Origin: Mycobacteriales bacterium
GTDB lineage: Bacteria > Actinomycetota > Actinomycetes > Mycobacteriales > SCTD01
Length of the DNA: 64,000 nt
Direction: 5' to 3'
Assembly: GCA_040902655.1 (NCBI GenBank)
Contig: JBBDWV010000024.1
Coordinates: 35,168-99,167, forward strand
The notes beneath the pieces were generated by a model. That model was not told where the DNA came from. It made no database searches and worked only from the letters and a program-made list of their open reading frames with translations. The position numbers and the translations under genes were made by a program. Every line of letters begins with the position of its first letter. Position 1 is the stretch's first letter. This document shows, in pieces, positions 33,196 through 46,304 of this stretch.

Positions 33196-33327
33196 CTACA
33201 GCGCGAGGTCGAGGATGCGCGCGGCAACCTGCAGGACGACGACGGTCAGCGGGCCGGCCAGCAGCAGCGCGAGCACGATGGCGAGAACGCGCATGCGCCA
33301 GTTGGGACCGCCGCGACTGTTCCGCAT
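33196..33327 (-). CDS. Small single-helix membrane protein
   Basis: A 43-residue frame: basic N-terminus (MRNSRGGPNWRMR) followed by one hydrophobic helix (VLAIVLALLLAGPLTVVVLQ). It is transcribed away from dnaK, with its start only 39 bp from the first HAIR element, so HspR may affect it. GGAG adjoins the ATG closely; an internal ATG at 33294 is an alternative start. No family is recognised. Confidence 0.45.
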   Translation of the reverse strand: MRNSRGGPNWRMRVLAIVLALLLAGPLTVVVLQVAARILDLAL

Positions 33328-33365
33328 CTCCGTGAGCACCTCACGAGAGTGGCACAGGCCACTTT

Positions 33366-33386
33366 CTTGAGTCGGGAACACTCAGC
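33366..33386. promoter_or_regulatory. HAIR element 1 (HspR operator)
   Basis: CTTGAGT-CGGGAAC-ACTCAGC matches the HspR-binding HAIR consensus CTTGAGT-N7-ACTCAAG in 12 of 14 arm positions. It lies just upstream of the dnaK -35 element. Confidence 0.85.
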
Positions 33387-33391
33387 CCGGT

Positions 33392-33438
33392 TTGACGATT
33401 GAGGCGAGAGACAGTACCCTGAGTGCCAGGCACTCAAT
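33392..33438 (+). promoter_or_regulatory. dnaK promoter overlapped by HAIR element 2
   Basis: A -35 box TTGACG (33392-33397) and a -10 box TACCCT (33415-33420) are separated by 17 bases. CCTGAGT-GCCAGGC-ACTCAAT (33418-33438), a second HAIR element, overlaps the -10/start region. HspR bound at both sites would bracket the promoter and block it until heat shock. Confidence 0.75.
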
Positions 33439-33458
33439 CCGTACGAAGGAGCTTCTTC

Positions 33459-35278
<1,820 letters not shown>

Positions 35279-35282
<4 letters not shown>

Positions 35283-35932
35283 GTGACCGCGACGAGGGCT
35301 GGGACCTCGACCCCGACCGGGTGGTGGTGCGCGACCGGCGGCGGCTGGACCCGGAGTCCGGCGAGGTGCGTAAGACAGCGGCCGGTCCCGCGGCGCCGGC
35401 TCCGGCAGCCGAGCCCGGGACCAGCACCGACGCCGGGACCAGCACCGACGCCGGGACCAGCGCCGAGGGCGGTTCCGCGGCCGACGGCGGAACCGACCGG
35501 GTCGCCGAGCTGACGGCCGACCTGCAACGCGTGTCGGCGGAGTACGCCAACTACCGCAAGCGGGTGGACCGTGACCGGGTGGCGGTGGTCGAGATGGCGA
35601 CGGCCGGGCTGCTGTCCGGGCTGCTGCCGGTGCTCGACGACATCGACCGGGCCCGTCAGCACGGCGACCTCACCGGCGCCTTCGCTGCGGTGGCCGATTC
35701 GCTGGCGCAGCTGACCGGCAAGCTCGGGCTCGAGCAGTTCGGAGAGCCGGGTGACCCCTTCGACCCCGCGGTGCACGAGGCGCTCATGCAGGCCGAGCCC
35801 GATCCGCAGGCCAGCGTCGCCACCTGTGCCGCGGTGCTGCAGAAGGGCTACCGGCTGTCCGCCGGCCGGGTCCTGCGCCCGGCGCGGGTCTCGGTCGCCG
35901 AGCCGTCGGCCGTAGCACCTGACGGAACCTGA
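35279..35932 (+). CDS. grpE: Nucleotide exchange factor GrpE
   Basis: A 217-residue protein that releases ADP from DnaK. The first 70 residues are an acidic/low-complexity tail with GTSTDA repeats encoded by 18-bp tandem repeats (about 35419-35460). A long helix follows ([22 protein letters not shown]), then the beta-wing domain ([35 protein letters not shown]). The GTG start overlaps the dnaK stop by 4 bases. Confidence 0.96.
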
Positions 35933-35947
35933 GAGGAGGGGGACGCC

Positions 35948-37084
35948 GTGAGCGCACGCGACTACGTGGAGAAGGACTACTACGCCGCTCTCGGCGTCCC
36001 CAAGGATGCCAGCGCGGCCGACATCAAGAAGGCCTACCGCAAGCTGGCCCGGGACCTGCACCCCGACACCAACCCGGGTGGCGAGGAGCGGTTCAAGGAG
36101 GTGTCGGAGGCCTATGACGTACTGTCCGACACCGCCAGACGCAAGGAGTACGACGAGGCGCGCAGTCTGTTCGGCAGCCTCGGCGGAGTCGGTGGACGCG
36201 CGGCGGGCGGCTACGCCGGCGGTGGCACACCCGGCTTCGATCTCGGCGACCTGTTCGCCCGGGCCGGTGGACAGGCCACCGGTGGCTTCGGCGACGTGCT
36301 CGGCGGTCTGTTCGGCAACACCCGCGGCACGGCGGGCCGCGCCCCGCGCCGAGGCGCCGACGTCGAGGCCGATGTCACGCTGGCGTTCCTCGACGCGGTG
36401 CGCGGCGCGACGGTGCCACTGAACCTGACGACGACCGGCCCGTGCGGGACCTGCGGGGGTTCCGGTGCCGCCCCGGGGACCGCGCCGCACGCCTGCGCGA
36501 CGTGCCAGGGCGCCGGCGTGACCTCCCGCAGTCAGGGGGGTTTCGCCTTCAGCGAGCCCTGTCGGGCCTGCCGGGGCAGCGGCCGCACGGTCGACACCCC
36601 CTGCCCGACCTGCGCCGGCGCGGGCCGCTCGGTGCAGACCAAGACGCTCAACGTCCGCATCCCCGCCGGGGTCACCGACGGGCAGAAGGTGCGGCTTGCC
36701 GGCCGAGGCGGCTCGGGGGAGCGCGGCGGCCCCGCCGGTGACCTGCTGGTGAACGTGCACGTCTCGCTCCACCGGTGGTTCGGCCGCAAGGACGACCACC
36801 TGACGGTGACCGTCCCGGTCACCTTTCCCGAGGCCGCCCTCGGCGCGAACGTCAGCGTCCCGACCCTCGACGGCCCGGTCACGCTGAAGATCCCCCCGGG
36901 CACGACGACCGGCCGCACGTTCCGTGTCCGCGGTCGCGGGGTCCCCGGCAAGGGCGATTTGCTCGTGACGGTCGAGGTCGCCGTACCGCAGAAACTCAGC
37001 GGCGAGGCGAAGAAGGCGCTCGAGGCCTTCGCCGCCGCAGCGCCCGAGGACCCACGGGCGCACCTCGGCGAGGAGGTCTCGTGA
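35948..37084 (+). CDS. dnaJ: Chaperone DnaJ (type I Hsp40)
   Basis: A 378-residue DnaK co-chaperone. The J domain has the HPD triad ([12 protein letters not shown]). A Gly/Phe-rich segment (about 80-130) and four zinc-binding CxxCxGxG repeats ([32 protein letters not shown]) are followed by the C-terminal substrate domains. The GTG start has GAGAGGAGGGG upstream. Its stop overlaps the hspR ATG. Confidence 0.97.
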   Translation: MSARDYVEKDYYAALGVPKDASAADIKKAYRKLARDLHPDTNPGGEERFKEVSEAYDVLSDTARRKEYDEARSLFGSLGGVGGRAAGGYAGGGTPGFDLGDLFARAGGQATGGFGDVLGGLFGNTRGTAGRAPRRGADVEADVTLAFLDAVRGATVPLNLTTTGPCGTCGGSGAAPGTAPHACATCQGAGVTSRSQGGFAFSEPCRACRGSGRTVDTPCPTCAGAGRSVQTKTLNVRIPAGVTDGQKVRLAGRGGSGERGGPAGDLLVNVHVSLHRWFGRKDDHLTVTVPVTFPEAALGANVSVPTLDGPVTLKIPPGTTTGRTFRVRGRGVPGKGDLLVTVEVAVPQKLSGEAKKALEAFAAAAPEDPRAHLGEEVS

Positions 37085-37482
37085 TGGAGGAGGACCGGCC
37101 CGTCTTCGTCATCTCGGTCGCTGCCGAGCTGTCCGGGATGCACCCGCAGACGTTGCGGCAGTACGACCGGCTCGGCCTGGTGACACCTGGTCGCGCGGGC
37201 GGCGGCGGTCGCCGCTACTCCTCGCGCGACGTCGCCCTGCTGCGCGAGGTGCAGCGGCTCTCCCAGGAGGAGGGCGTCAACCTCGCCGGCATCAAGCGGG
37301 TCATCGAGCTGGAGAACCAGGTCGAGGCGCTGCAGTCCCGGCTGGCCGAGCTGACCGGGGAGCTGGCCGCGACGCAGACGGCGCTGGCGAATGCTCGCGG
37401 CGACGCGTTGGCCAGCATGCGTCGGGATCTGGTCCCCGTGCGCGACGCGGCGCTGGTGGTCTGGAAGCCACAGAAGCGCTAG
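37084..37482 (+). CDS. hspR: Heat-shock repressor HspR (MerR family)
   Basis: A 132-residue repressor. The N-terminal MerR helix-turn-helix reads [20 protein letters not shown] and [19 protein letters not shown]; a coiled-coil dimerisation helix ([21 protein letters not shown]) follows. HspR, assisted by DnaK, represses HAIR promoters such as the pair before dnaK, giving a feedback loop within this operon. The ATG overlaps the dnaJ stop (GTGATG). Confidence 0.95.
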   Translation: MEEDRPVFVISVAAELSGMHPQTLRQYDRLGLVTPGRAGGGGRRYSSRDVALLREVQRLSQEEGVNLAGIKRVIELENQVEALQSRLAELTGELAATQTALANARGDALASMRRDLVPVRDAALVVWKPQKR

Positions 37483-37526
37483 GCGCGCAAGCACGAGCAC
37501 AGGTCACGAGACGAGAGGAGAGCCGC

Positions 37527-40124
<2,598 letters not shown>

Positions 40125-40140
40125 GCCCTGCCTTGCGCCC

Positions 40141-40201
40141 CCCCTGCTTGCGTCATGCTCAGCGGAGCACTGCGCCGCGGGTGGAGCATGACGCAAGGGG
40201 G
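40141..40201. repeat. Palindromic repeat type I, copy 1 (after clpB)
   Basis: CTTGCGTCATGCTC (40147-40160) and GAGCATGACGCAAG (40184-40197) are perfect 14-bp inverted arms, flanked by CCCC and GGGG. The same arms occur at 43997-44051 with a different loop. It follows the clpB stop by 16 bp, so it may also terminate transcription. Confidence 0.85.
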
Positions 40202-40240
40202 TGGCGGTGGCGGCGGGGCTGGCTAGCTAGCCTGCGGGGC

Positions 40241-41017
40241 ATGACCACTGCACTCGTCACAGGTGCGACGGCCGGCATCGGTGCCGCCTTCGCCCGCCAG
40301 CTCGCCGGCCGCGGGCACGACCTGGTCCTGGTCGCCCGTGATGCCGCCCGGTTGGAGAGCAAGGCTGAGCAGCTGCGGTCCTACGGCGTGCAGGTCGAGG
40401 TCCTGCCGGCCGACCTCGCCGACGACGAGGGCTGCGCCGTCGTCGAGAAGCGCTGCGCCGCCGGAATCGACCTGCTGGTGAACAACGCCGGCCTCGGGAC
40501 CACGGGCGCGTTCCACGAGGTCGACCTGGCCGATGAGGAGCACCTGCTGAGGCTGAACGTGCGGGCCGTGCTGCGGCTCACGCACGCGGCGCTCGCGCCC
40601 ATGGTCGTCCGCCGTAGCGGCGCGGTCGTCAACGTCGGCAGCGTCGCCGGCTTCGCCCCCGGCACCCGCTCCGCCACCTACAGCGCGTCCAAGGCCTGGG
40701 TCACCAACTTCAGCGAGTCGCTGCACCTGCAGTACTCCGCACAGGGTGTGAAGGTGCTCGCCCTGTGTCCGGGCTTCACCCGCACCGAGTTCCACAGCCG
40801 CGGGCAGATGGACACCAGCGGCATCCCGGAGCCGATGTGGCTGGCTGCCGACGACGTCGTGCGTACCGCGCTCACCGACCTGGGCAAGGGGAAGTCGCTG
40901 AGCGTGCCGGGCGCGCAGTACAAGGCGATCGTCGCCGCCACCCGGATGATCCCGGCGAGCGTCCAGCGCAGCGTCGTGCGCGGGCTGCAGAGCCGCTTCC
41001 CCGGCCGCAACCCCTGA
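40241..41017 (+). CDS. SDR family NAD(P)-dependent oxidoreductase
   Basis: A 258-residue Rossmann enzyme. The cofactor motif is TGATAGIGAAFARQ, followed by LVNNAGLG, the catalytic Ser region VNVGSVAGF and the YSASK active-site Tyr/Lys. Arg following the second strand (VARDAARLE) suggests NADPH. It resembles fungal-type DltE/short-chain reductases of unknown substrate. It is monocistronic between two repeat-bearing gaps. Confidence 0.88.
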   Translation: MTTALVTGATAGIGAAFARQLAGRGHDLVLVARDAARLESKAEQLRSYGVQVEVLPADLADDEGCAVVEKRCAAGIDLLVNNAGLGTTGAFHEVDLADEEHLLRLNVRAVLRLTHAALAPMVVRRSGAVVNVGSVAGFAPGTRSATYSASKAWVTNFSESLHLQYSAQGVKVLALCPGFTRTEFHSRGQMDTSGIPEPMWLAADDVVRTALTDLGKGKSLSVPGAQYKAIVAATRMIPASVQRSVVRGLQSRFPGRNP

Positions 41018-41077
41018 GCGAGCACCGTGATCCCAGGCCTGCCGGAGGAGTTCGAGCGGCGGCTGCTCGGCACCTGA

Positions 41078-41193
41078 GCCGCCTGAACCCGGTGCCACAG
41101 CCGCCCGGCGGCCGGCGCCTGAACCCGGTGCCACAGCCGCCCTGCCACCGGCGCCTGAGCCGCCTGAACCGGGTGCCACAGCCGCCCGGCCGC
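41078..41193. repeat. Interspersed 26-bp direct repeats, three copies
   Basis: A 26-bp unit beginning GCCTGAACCCGGTGCCACAG and ending CCGCCC occurs at 41081-41106, 41117-41142 and 41162-41187 (one change in the last), with GC-rich spacers. It fills most of the 231-bp gap before pyrE. Stop codons in the unit argue against coding. Confidence 0.8.
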
Positions 41194-41248
41194 CGGGTAC
41201 TCAAGACAGCGAGAACGGCTGCGGCGCGGCTCGCCTAGGGTCGACGCC

Positions 41249-41791
41249 GTGACCGACCGCGAGCAGTTGCTGTCCCTCGTCCGCGACCTCGCCGTGGTGC
41301 ACGGGCGGGTCACGCTGTCCTCCGGCCGCGAGGCCGACTATTACGTCGATCTGCGCCGCATCACGCTGTCCGGCCTGGCCGCGCCCTTGGTGGGCCGCCA
41401 GCTGCTCGAGCTCACCGCCGATCTGGACTACGACGCGGTCGGCGGCCTCACCATGGGTGCCGACCCGATCGCCGCCGCGATGCTGCACGCAGCAGCCGCG
41501 CAGGGCCGGCGGCTGGACGCGTTCGTGGTGCGCAAGCAGGCCAAGGCGCACGGCCTGCAGCGCCGCGTCGAGGGACCGGACATCGCGGGGCGGCGGGTGC
41601 TCGTCGTCGAGGACACCACCACCACCGGCGGTTCGCCGCTGACCGCACTGGCCGCGGTGCGCGAGGCGGGGGCCACCCCCGTGGCGGTGGCGACGATCGC
41701 CGACCGGGACACCGGCGCCGGCCAGAAGATCGAGGCCGAGGGGGTGCCGTACCGCCATCTCTACTCGCTGCAGGACCTCGACCTGGGCTGA
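41249..41791 (+). CDS. pyrE: Orotate phosphoribosyltransferase
   Basis: A 180-residue enzyme that joins orotate to PRPP to make OMP in pyrimidine synthesis. The PRPP-binding motif is VLVVEDTTTTGGSPL; the loop is FVVRKQAKAHGLQRRVEG and the N-terminus has GRVTLSSGREADYYVDLR. The GTG start is set by the family N-terminus. It stands alone, away from other pyr genes. Confidence 0.95.
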   Translation: MTDREQLLSLVRDLAVVHGRVTLSSGREADYYVDLRRITLSGLAAPLVGRQLLELTADLDYDAVGGLTMGADPIAAAMLHAAAAQGRRLDAFVVRKQAKAHGLQRRVEGPDIAGRRVLVVEDTTTTGGSPLTALAAVREAGATPVAVATIADRDTGAGQKIEAEGVPYRHLYSLQDLDLG

Positions 41792-41800
41792 GCCTGCCTC

Positions 41801-41865
41801 GTGATCCACGCGAAGTTCAAGGTGGATCCGGTGCGGGAAACCACCTCGAGGTTCGCGTGGATCAC
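41801..41865. repeat. Palindromic repeat type II between pyrE and dedA
   Basis: GTGATCCACGCGAA (41801-41814) and TTCGCGTGGATCAC (41852-41865) are perfect 14-bp inverted arms; inner GGTGG and CCACC words extend the stem. It fills the gap between convergent stops and may act as a terminator. The sequence differs from type I, but the layout is the same. Confidence 0.8.
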
Positions 41866-42548
41866 TACTCGATCGGGATGTCCTCCGGCAGCTCGCGCCG
41901 CTCGGCCGGCGGCCCTGACCGCTGGGTGCGCCGCGCGCGGAGCACCTCGACCACGATCGGCAGCACCGACAGCGCGACGATGCCGAGGATCATCGCCTCG
42001 ATGTTGTCCGCGACGAAGGCGATCTGCCCGAGGAAGTAGCCGAGCAGCACGACGCCCGCACCCCACAGCAGGCCGCCGATCACGTTGTAGGTCAGGAACG
42101 TGCGGTAGCGCATCCGCCCGACGCCCGCGCAGACCGGCGCGAAGGTCCGCACGATCGGCACGAAGCGGGCGATGACGATCGTCCGGGCGCCGTACTTCTC
42201 GAAGTACGCATAGGCCTTGTCGACGTACTCCTGCTGGAAGAAGCGCGAGTCGGGACGGTTGAAGACGTGCGGCCCGGCCTTCTTGCCGATGTAGTAGCCG
42301 ACCTGGTCGCCGGCGATCGCTGCGATCGGTACGGTCAGCAGCACCAGCCACAGCGGCAGGACGTCCTGGGTGTTGATGAGCAGCCCGGCGGTGAACAGCA
42401 GCGAGTCACCCGGCAGGAAGAAGCCCACCAGCAGGCCGCTCTCGACGAAGACGACGAGCAGCAGCACGACCAGTCCGGCCTTGACCAGGGCGTCCGGCGA
42501 CAGCCACTCGGGGCCCAGGGCGAGCGGGACGGAGGAGGCGGCGAGCAT
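41865..42548 (-). CDS. DedA family membrane protein
   Basis: A 227-residue protein with about five hydrophobic segments. Family landmarks are VVFVESGLLVGFFLPGDSLLFTAGLL, GDQVGYYIGKKAGPHVF, and the amphipathic motif FxKYGxRTIVIARFVPIVRTFAPVCAGVGRM. DedA proteins move or scramble lipids such as undecaprenyl phosphate or PE and affect envelope stability. A short charged cytoplasmic tail ends the protein. It is divergent from the flavin oxidoreductase, 32 bp apart. Confidence 0.92.
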   Translation of the reverse strand: MLAASSVPLALGPEWLSPDALVKAGLVVLLLVVFVESGLLVGFFLPGDSLLFTAGLLINTQDVLPLWLVLLTVPIAAIAGDQVGYYIGKKAGPHVFNRPDSRFFQQEYVDKAYAYFEKYGARTIVIARFVPIVRTFAPVCAGVGRMRYRTFLTYNVIGGLLWGAGVVLLGYFLGQIAFVADNIEAMILGIVALSVLPIVVEVLRARRTQRSGPPAERRELPEDIPIE

Positions 42549-42580
42549 CGCGCCAGGCTAGCCGCCGGTACCGTCCACCC

Positions 42581-43987
42581 ATGGCACGCGAGCGGCTGGT
42601 GGTCATCGGCGGCGACGCCGCGGGCATGAGCGCGGCCAGTCAGGCCCGTAAGCGCCGGGGCGAGAGCGACCTGGAGATCGTCGCGTTCGAGCGCGGCCGC
42701 GCCACCTCGTACTCCGCCTGCGGAATCCCGTACTGGATCGGCGGGGTGGTCGGCAGCGAGGCGGAGCTGATCTCGCGCAGTCCGGAGCAGCACCGGGCCA
42801 ACGGCATCGACGTCCGGCTGTGCACCGAGGTCGTGGCGATCGACCTGGCCGGCCGCCGCGTGACGGCGCGCGACCTGCTCACCGGCCGGGAGTACGACGA
42901 GCCGTACGACGCGCTGGTCTACGCCACGGGCAGCGTGCCGATGCGCCCGACGGCTGAGGGCTTCCAGGCCCCCGGGGTCTACGGCGTGCAGGTGCTCGAC
43001 GACGGTGAGGACCTCATCGCCGAGTTGGACAGCGGCCGGGTCGAGCGTGTGGTCGTCGTCGGTGGCGGCTACATCGGCCTGGAGCTGGCCGAGGCGTGCA
43101 AGGTCCGCGGTCTCGACGTCACCGTCGTGAACCGGTCGCCGACACCGATCGGCACCTTCGACCCCGACATCGGGGAGTTCATCCGCGACGCCGTCGCCGG
43201 ACTCGGCATCACCCTGGTCTTCGGCCAGCCGGCCACCCGCGTCGAGACGGGGACCGACGGCCGGGCGGTCGCCGTCCACACCGCCGACGGCCGCCGGCTG
43301 CCGGCCGACCTGGTCATCCTCGGGCTGGGAGTGCGCCCCAACGTCGACCTCGCCCAGGCCGCCGGCATCCCGCTGGGCTCCTCGGGTGGGATCCGGGTCG
43401 ACAACCGGATGCGCACGGACGTGCCCGGCGTCTGGTCGGCCGGCGACTGCGTCGAGACCTGGCACCGGCTGTCCGGCCAGCGGATGGTCGTCGCGCTCGG
43501 CACGCACGCCAACAAGCAGGGCCGGGTCGTCGGCATCAACCTGGGCGGCGGCTACGCCACCTTCCCGGGGGTCGTCGGTACCGCGGTCACCAAGGTGTGT
43601 GACCTGGAGGTCGCCCGCACGGGCCTGTCGGAGGCCGAGGCGGAGGCGGCCGGCTACCGCTTCGTCACCGCGCACGTCGACTCGACCACCCGCGCCGGCT
43701 ACTTCCCGGGCGCCGAGCCGATCCGGGTGAAGCTGACCGCCGAGAAGCGCACGGGCAAGCTGCTCGGCGCCCAGCTCGCCGGGCGCGAGGGGGCGGCCAA
43801 ACGGATCGACGTGCTCGCCACCGCCATCTGGAACCAGATGAGCGTCGACGAGGTGCTCGGCCTCGACCTGTCCTACGCGCCGCCGTTCGCGCCGGTCTGG
43901 GACCCGGTGCTCATCGCGGCGCGCAAGGCCTTTGAGGTGGTCGAGGCCGACATCGCCCGGGACGTCCGCGACGGCAACCACGGCTGA
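42581..43987 (+). CDS. FAD-dependent pyridine nucleotide-disulfide oxidoreductase (CoA-disulfide reductase/NADH oxidase type)
   Basis: A 468-residue flavoenzyme. The FAD motif is VVIGGDAAGMSAAS; a single redox Cys sits in TSYSACGIPYWIGG, as in CoA-disulfide reductase and NADH oxidase. The NAD motif is VVVVGGGYIGLELAEAC, the second FAD motif is VWSAGDCVE, and a dimerisation domain follows. Lacking the paired CxxxxC of mercuric or lipoamide reductases, it probably works on small disulfides or oxygen; the substrate is unproven. It is followed by palindromic repeat type I copy 2. Confidence 0.88.
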   Translation: MARERLVVIGGDAAGMSAASQARKRRGESDLEIVAFERGRATSYSACGIPYWIGGVVGSEAELISRSPEQHRANGIDVRLCTEVVAIDLAGRRVTARDLLTGREYDEPYDALVYATGSVPMRPTAEGFQAPGVYGVQVLDDGEDLIAELDSGRVERVVVVGGGYIGLELAEACKVRGLDVTVVNRSPTPIGTFDPDIGEFIRDAVAGLGITLVFGQPATRVETGTDGRAVAVHTADGRRLPADLVILGLGVRPNVDLAQAAGIPLGSSGGIRVDNRMRTDVPGVWSAGDCVETWHRLSGQRMVVALGTHANKQGRVVGINLGGGYATFPGVVGTAVTKVCDLEVARTGLSEAEAEAAGYRFVTAHVDSTTRAGYFPGAEPIRVKLTAEKRTGKLLGAQLAGREGAAKRIDVLATAIWNQMSVDEVLGLDLSYAPPFAPVWDPVLIAARKAFEVVEADIARDVRDGNHG

Positions 43988-43996
43988 ACTCCAGAT

Positions 43997-44051
43997 CCCT
44001 TGCGTCATGCTCTCCGGAGCACCGAGGTGCGCGCAGAGCATGACGCAAGGG
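43997..44051. repeat. Palindromic repeat type I, copy 2
   Basis: CCCTTGCGTCATGCTC (43997-44012) and GAGCATGACGCAAGGG (44036-44051) are perfect 16-bp arms around a 23-base loop that itself contains CTCCGGAG. The arms match copy 1 at 40141-40201. It lies between convergent stops (43987 and 44070), where a terminator is expected. Confidence 0.87.
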
Positions 44052-44069
44052 GGAGCGGGAGCGGGCTAG

Positions 44070-46304
44070 TTAGCCGATCATGTAGCCGGCCAGGTCACCG
44101 ATCAGGTTGACCTGCCCGGCGCCGTTGCGGATCCGGATCCGGCCGTCGGTGCCGACCTTGACGATGGACAGGTTGGCCCGCGTGGTGCTCTTGCTCAGGT
44201 TGAGGTTGCTCACCGTCGGCACCGTGGCCGCGCCGACCGGGTAGGCCCGCACGTCGGTGCTGGCGGTGACGCCGGTGCCGGTGAGGTTGAGCACGGCCGC
44301 GGTCGCCCCGGCCGGGACGCCCCGGTGGGGCGTCGACCCCGGTGCCGCGGCCACCTTGAGGTCCACGAAGCCCTCCGCGGTGACCGGGATCGGGGCGCCG
44401 CCGACCCCGCTGCGGGTGTCGAGGAAGCGGGCCGGCGAGACCGGCACGAAGCGTCCCGTCGCACCGGGGGAGTAGTAGCCGGCCAGGTCGGCGATCAGGT
44501 TGACCGTGCCACCGAGGTTGCGCAGCCGCACCTTCCCGCCCTCGCCCACGGCGACCGTCACGAGGTTCGGCACGGTCTGCCCGGCCCGGACGTTGAGGTT
44601 GCTCACCGTCGGCACCGACCCGTCAGTCGGAGTCGGGTAGACGCGGATGTCGGTCGCGGACGTCGCTCCGGTGACCGTGACGTTCAGGACGACGGCCCGC
44701 GCGTCGGCCGGGACGCTGATCGTGCGGCCGTCGGCGGTGGACAGCGCCCCGGTGACCCGCAGGTCGAGGAAGCCCTCCGGACCGACCTTGCCGGCCGGCG
44801 CGCCGACGGCCGGCGAGCGGGTGTCCAGGATGCGGCTCGGGTCGACGGCGGCGAACCCTGCGCCCCGGTTGCCGGGCACGTAGTAGCCGGCGATGTCGGC
44901 GATGAGGTGCACGGTGCCGCCGCTGTTGCGCAGGGTCACGCCGCCGTTGCCGCCGATCGCGACCGTCACGAGGTTCGGGACGGTCGAGCCGGCTCCGGCA
45001 TTCAGGTTGCTGGCGCCCGGCACGGGGGTCCCGCTCGGATAGGCCCGGACGTCGGTCGAGGCGGTCGTGCCGGTGACCGTCACGTTGAGCACCACCGCGG
45101 TGGCGTCCGCCGGCACGGCCGTCGGCGCCGTCTGCAGCCCTCGGACGGCCAGCTCGACGGTGCCTGCAGGCCCGATCTTGCCGGTCGGCGCGCCGAGCCC
45201 CTCGCGGGTGTCCAGGACCCGCTTGGGCGTCACCGGCACGTACGTCGACTCGGTACCCGCAGAGACGGCGACCGGCTTCGGGCCCTGCACGTGCACCTGC
45301 GCCTCGTCGCCGGGTGTGGCGGTGACCCGGCCGGCCCGTACGCCGTTCCGGTCGACGGCCCACAGGTCCCCGGGCGGGAAGGCATCGGTGGAGGAGTAGC
45401 CGTAGACGTCGTAGACGATGCTCTCGCCGTCGGGGGTCCAGGCGGGGTATTCCGCGACGCTCGGTGCGCTGCCCGGACGGGTGGCCGCCAGCACCCGCCC
45501 GGTGCCGCCGGTGGCCGGGACGGTGGCGATCTGGGCGACGTCCTGGCCGCGGGCCGTGTCGCTGTCCCGCACCGTGACGGTGGCGTAGGCGATGGTGCTG
45601 CCGTCGGGGGACCAGGCGGGTGAGTAGCCGCTCGGTCCGAGCGGGGTGCGACCGCCGGAGCCGTCGGCGTTCACGACGGTCAACGGGCCGCTGTCGTCGG
45701 TGCTGCCGTCCGCGACCGCGGCGAAGACGATCTTCTTGCCGTCCGGGCTCCAGTCGGCGGTGTAGCCGTCCTCAGCGCCGGTCAGCGGGGCCGCGGTGCC
45801 GCCGGCCGCCGCGACGGTGAACACGGTGGTGTCGACCGCCTGGGTCGAGTCGGCGCCGGTGGTCACGCTGATCCGGGTGAAGACCAGCCTCGTCCCGTCG
45901 GGCGACCAGGCCGGGCTGACGTCGAGGGAGAAGCTGTTCTCGGACTGGGGGGGCTCGGTGAGCCGGCGGAACCCGCTGCCGTCCCGGTTCACGACGGCGA
46001 TGCCCTCGACGAGGTTCACCCCGCCGGCCCGGTCCGTGGACAGCGCGATCCGGCCGCCGTCCGGCGAGAGTTCGGGCTCGTCGTAGATCCACTCGTTCGT
46101 GGTGTCGGCCGGCAGCACGGTCGTCAGCCGGCGGCTCTCCAGGTCGCGGAGCACGACGCTGTAGATGCCGTCGTTGTTCTCGTCGAAGGTGTAGACGATC
46201 TCGTTGGCGGTGGTGCTCGCCGAGGCGGGCGTCGCCAGCGCGATCGGCGCGAGCAGCGCGAGCAGCGCGGCGCCGACCACGCCGCGGCGGGAGGGGGATG
46301 TCAT
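44070..46304 (-). CDS. Secreted beta-propeller protein with three C-terminal beta repeats
   Basis: A 744-residue exported protein. The signal peptide is residues 1-31 (ending TPASAST). Five TolB/PD40-type propeller repeats follow (LSPDGGRIAL, WSPDGTRLVFT, WSPDGKKIVFA, WSPDGSTIAYA, WTPDGESIVYD). The C-terminal half is three tandem repeats of about 115-120 residues, each opening with R-[VIF]-LDTR, containing VVLNVTVTG-like strands and SNLN, and closing with LIADxAGYY. These VLDTR repeats are common in secreted actinobacterial proteins and probably bind carbohydrate or wall, which is inference. There is no LPXTG motif. GGAAGGAC lies upstream of the ATG. Confidence 0.85.
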   Translation of the reverse strand: MTSPSRRGVVGAALLALLAPIALATPASASTTANEIVYTFDENNDGIYSVVLRDLESRRLTTVLPADTTNEWIYDEPELSPDGGRIALSTDRAGGVNLVEGIAVVNRDGSGFRRLTEPPQSENSFSLDVSPAWSPDGTRLVFTRISVTTGADSTQAVDTTVFTVAAAGGTAAPLTGAEDGYTADWSPDGKKIVFAAVADGSTDDSGPLTVVNADGSGGRTPLGPSGYSPAWSPDGSTIAYATVTVRDSDTARGQDVAQIATVPATGGTGRVLAATRPGSAPSVAEYPAWTPDGESIVYDVYGYSSTDAFPPGDLWAVDRNGVRAGRVTATPGDEAQVHVQGPKPVAVSAGTESTYVPVTPKRVLDTREGLGAPTGKIGPAGTVELAVRGLQTAPTAVPADATAVVLNVTVTGTTASTDVRAYPSGTPVPGASNLNAGAGSTVPNLVTVAIGGNGGVTLRNSGGTVHLIADIAGYYVPGNRGAGFAAVDPSRILDTRSPAVGAPAGKVGPEGFLDLRVTGALSTADGRTISVPADARAVVLNVTVTGATSATDIRVYPTPTDGSVPTVSNLNVRAGQTVPNLVTVAVGEGGKVRLRNLGGTVNLIADLAGYYSPGATGRFVPVSPARFLDTRSGVGGAPIPVTAEGFVDLKVAAAPGSTPHRGVPAGATAAVLNLTGTGVTASTDVRAYPVGAATVPTVSNLNLSKSTTRANLSIVKVGTDGRIRIRNGAGQVNLIGDLAGYMIG

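Noticed and set aside
41028-41078. A 17-codon frame ending GLPEEFERRLLGT after the SDR gene
   Set aside because: Too short to assign, without a ribosome site; possibly a remnant tail but unsupported.
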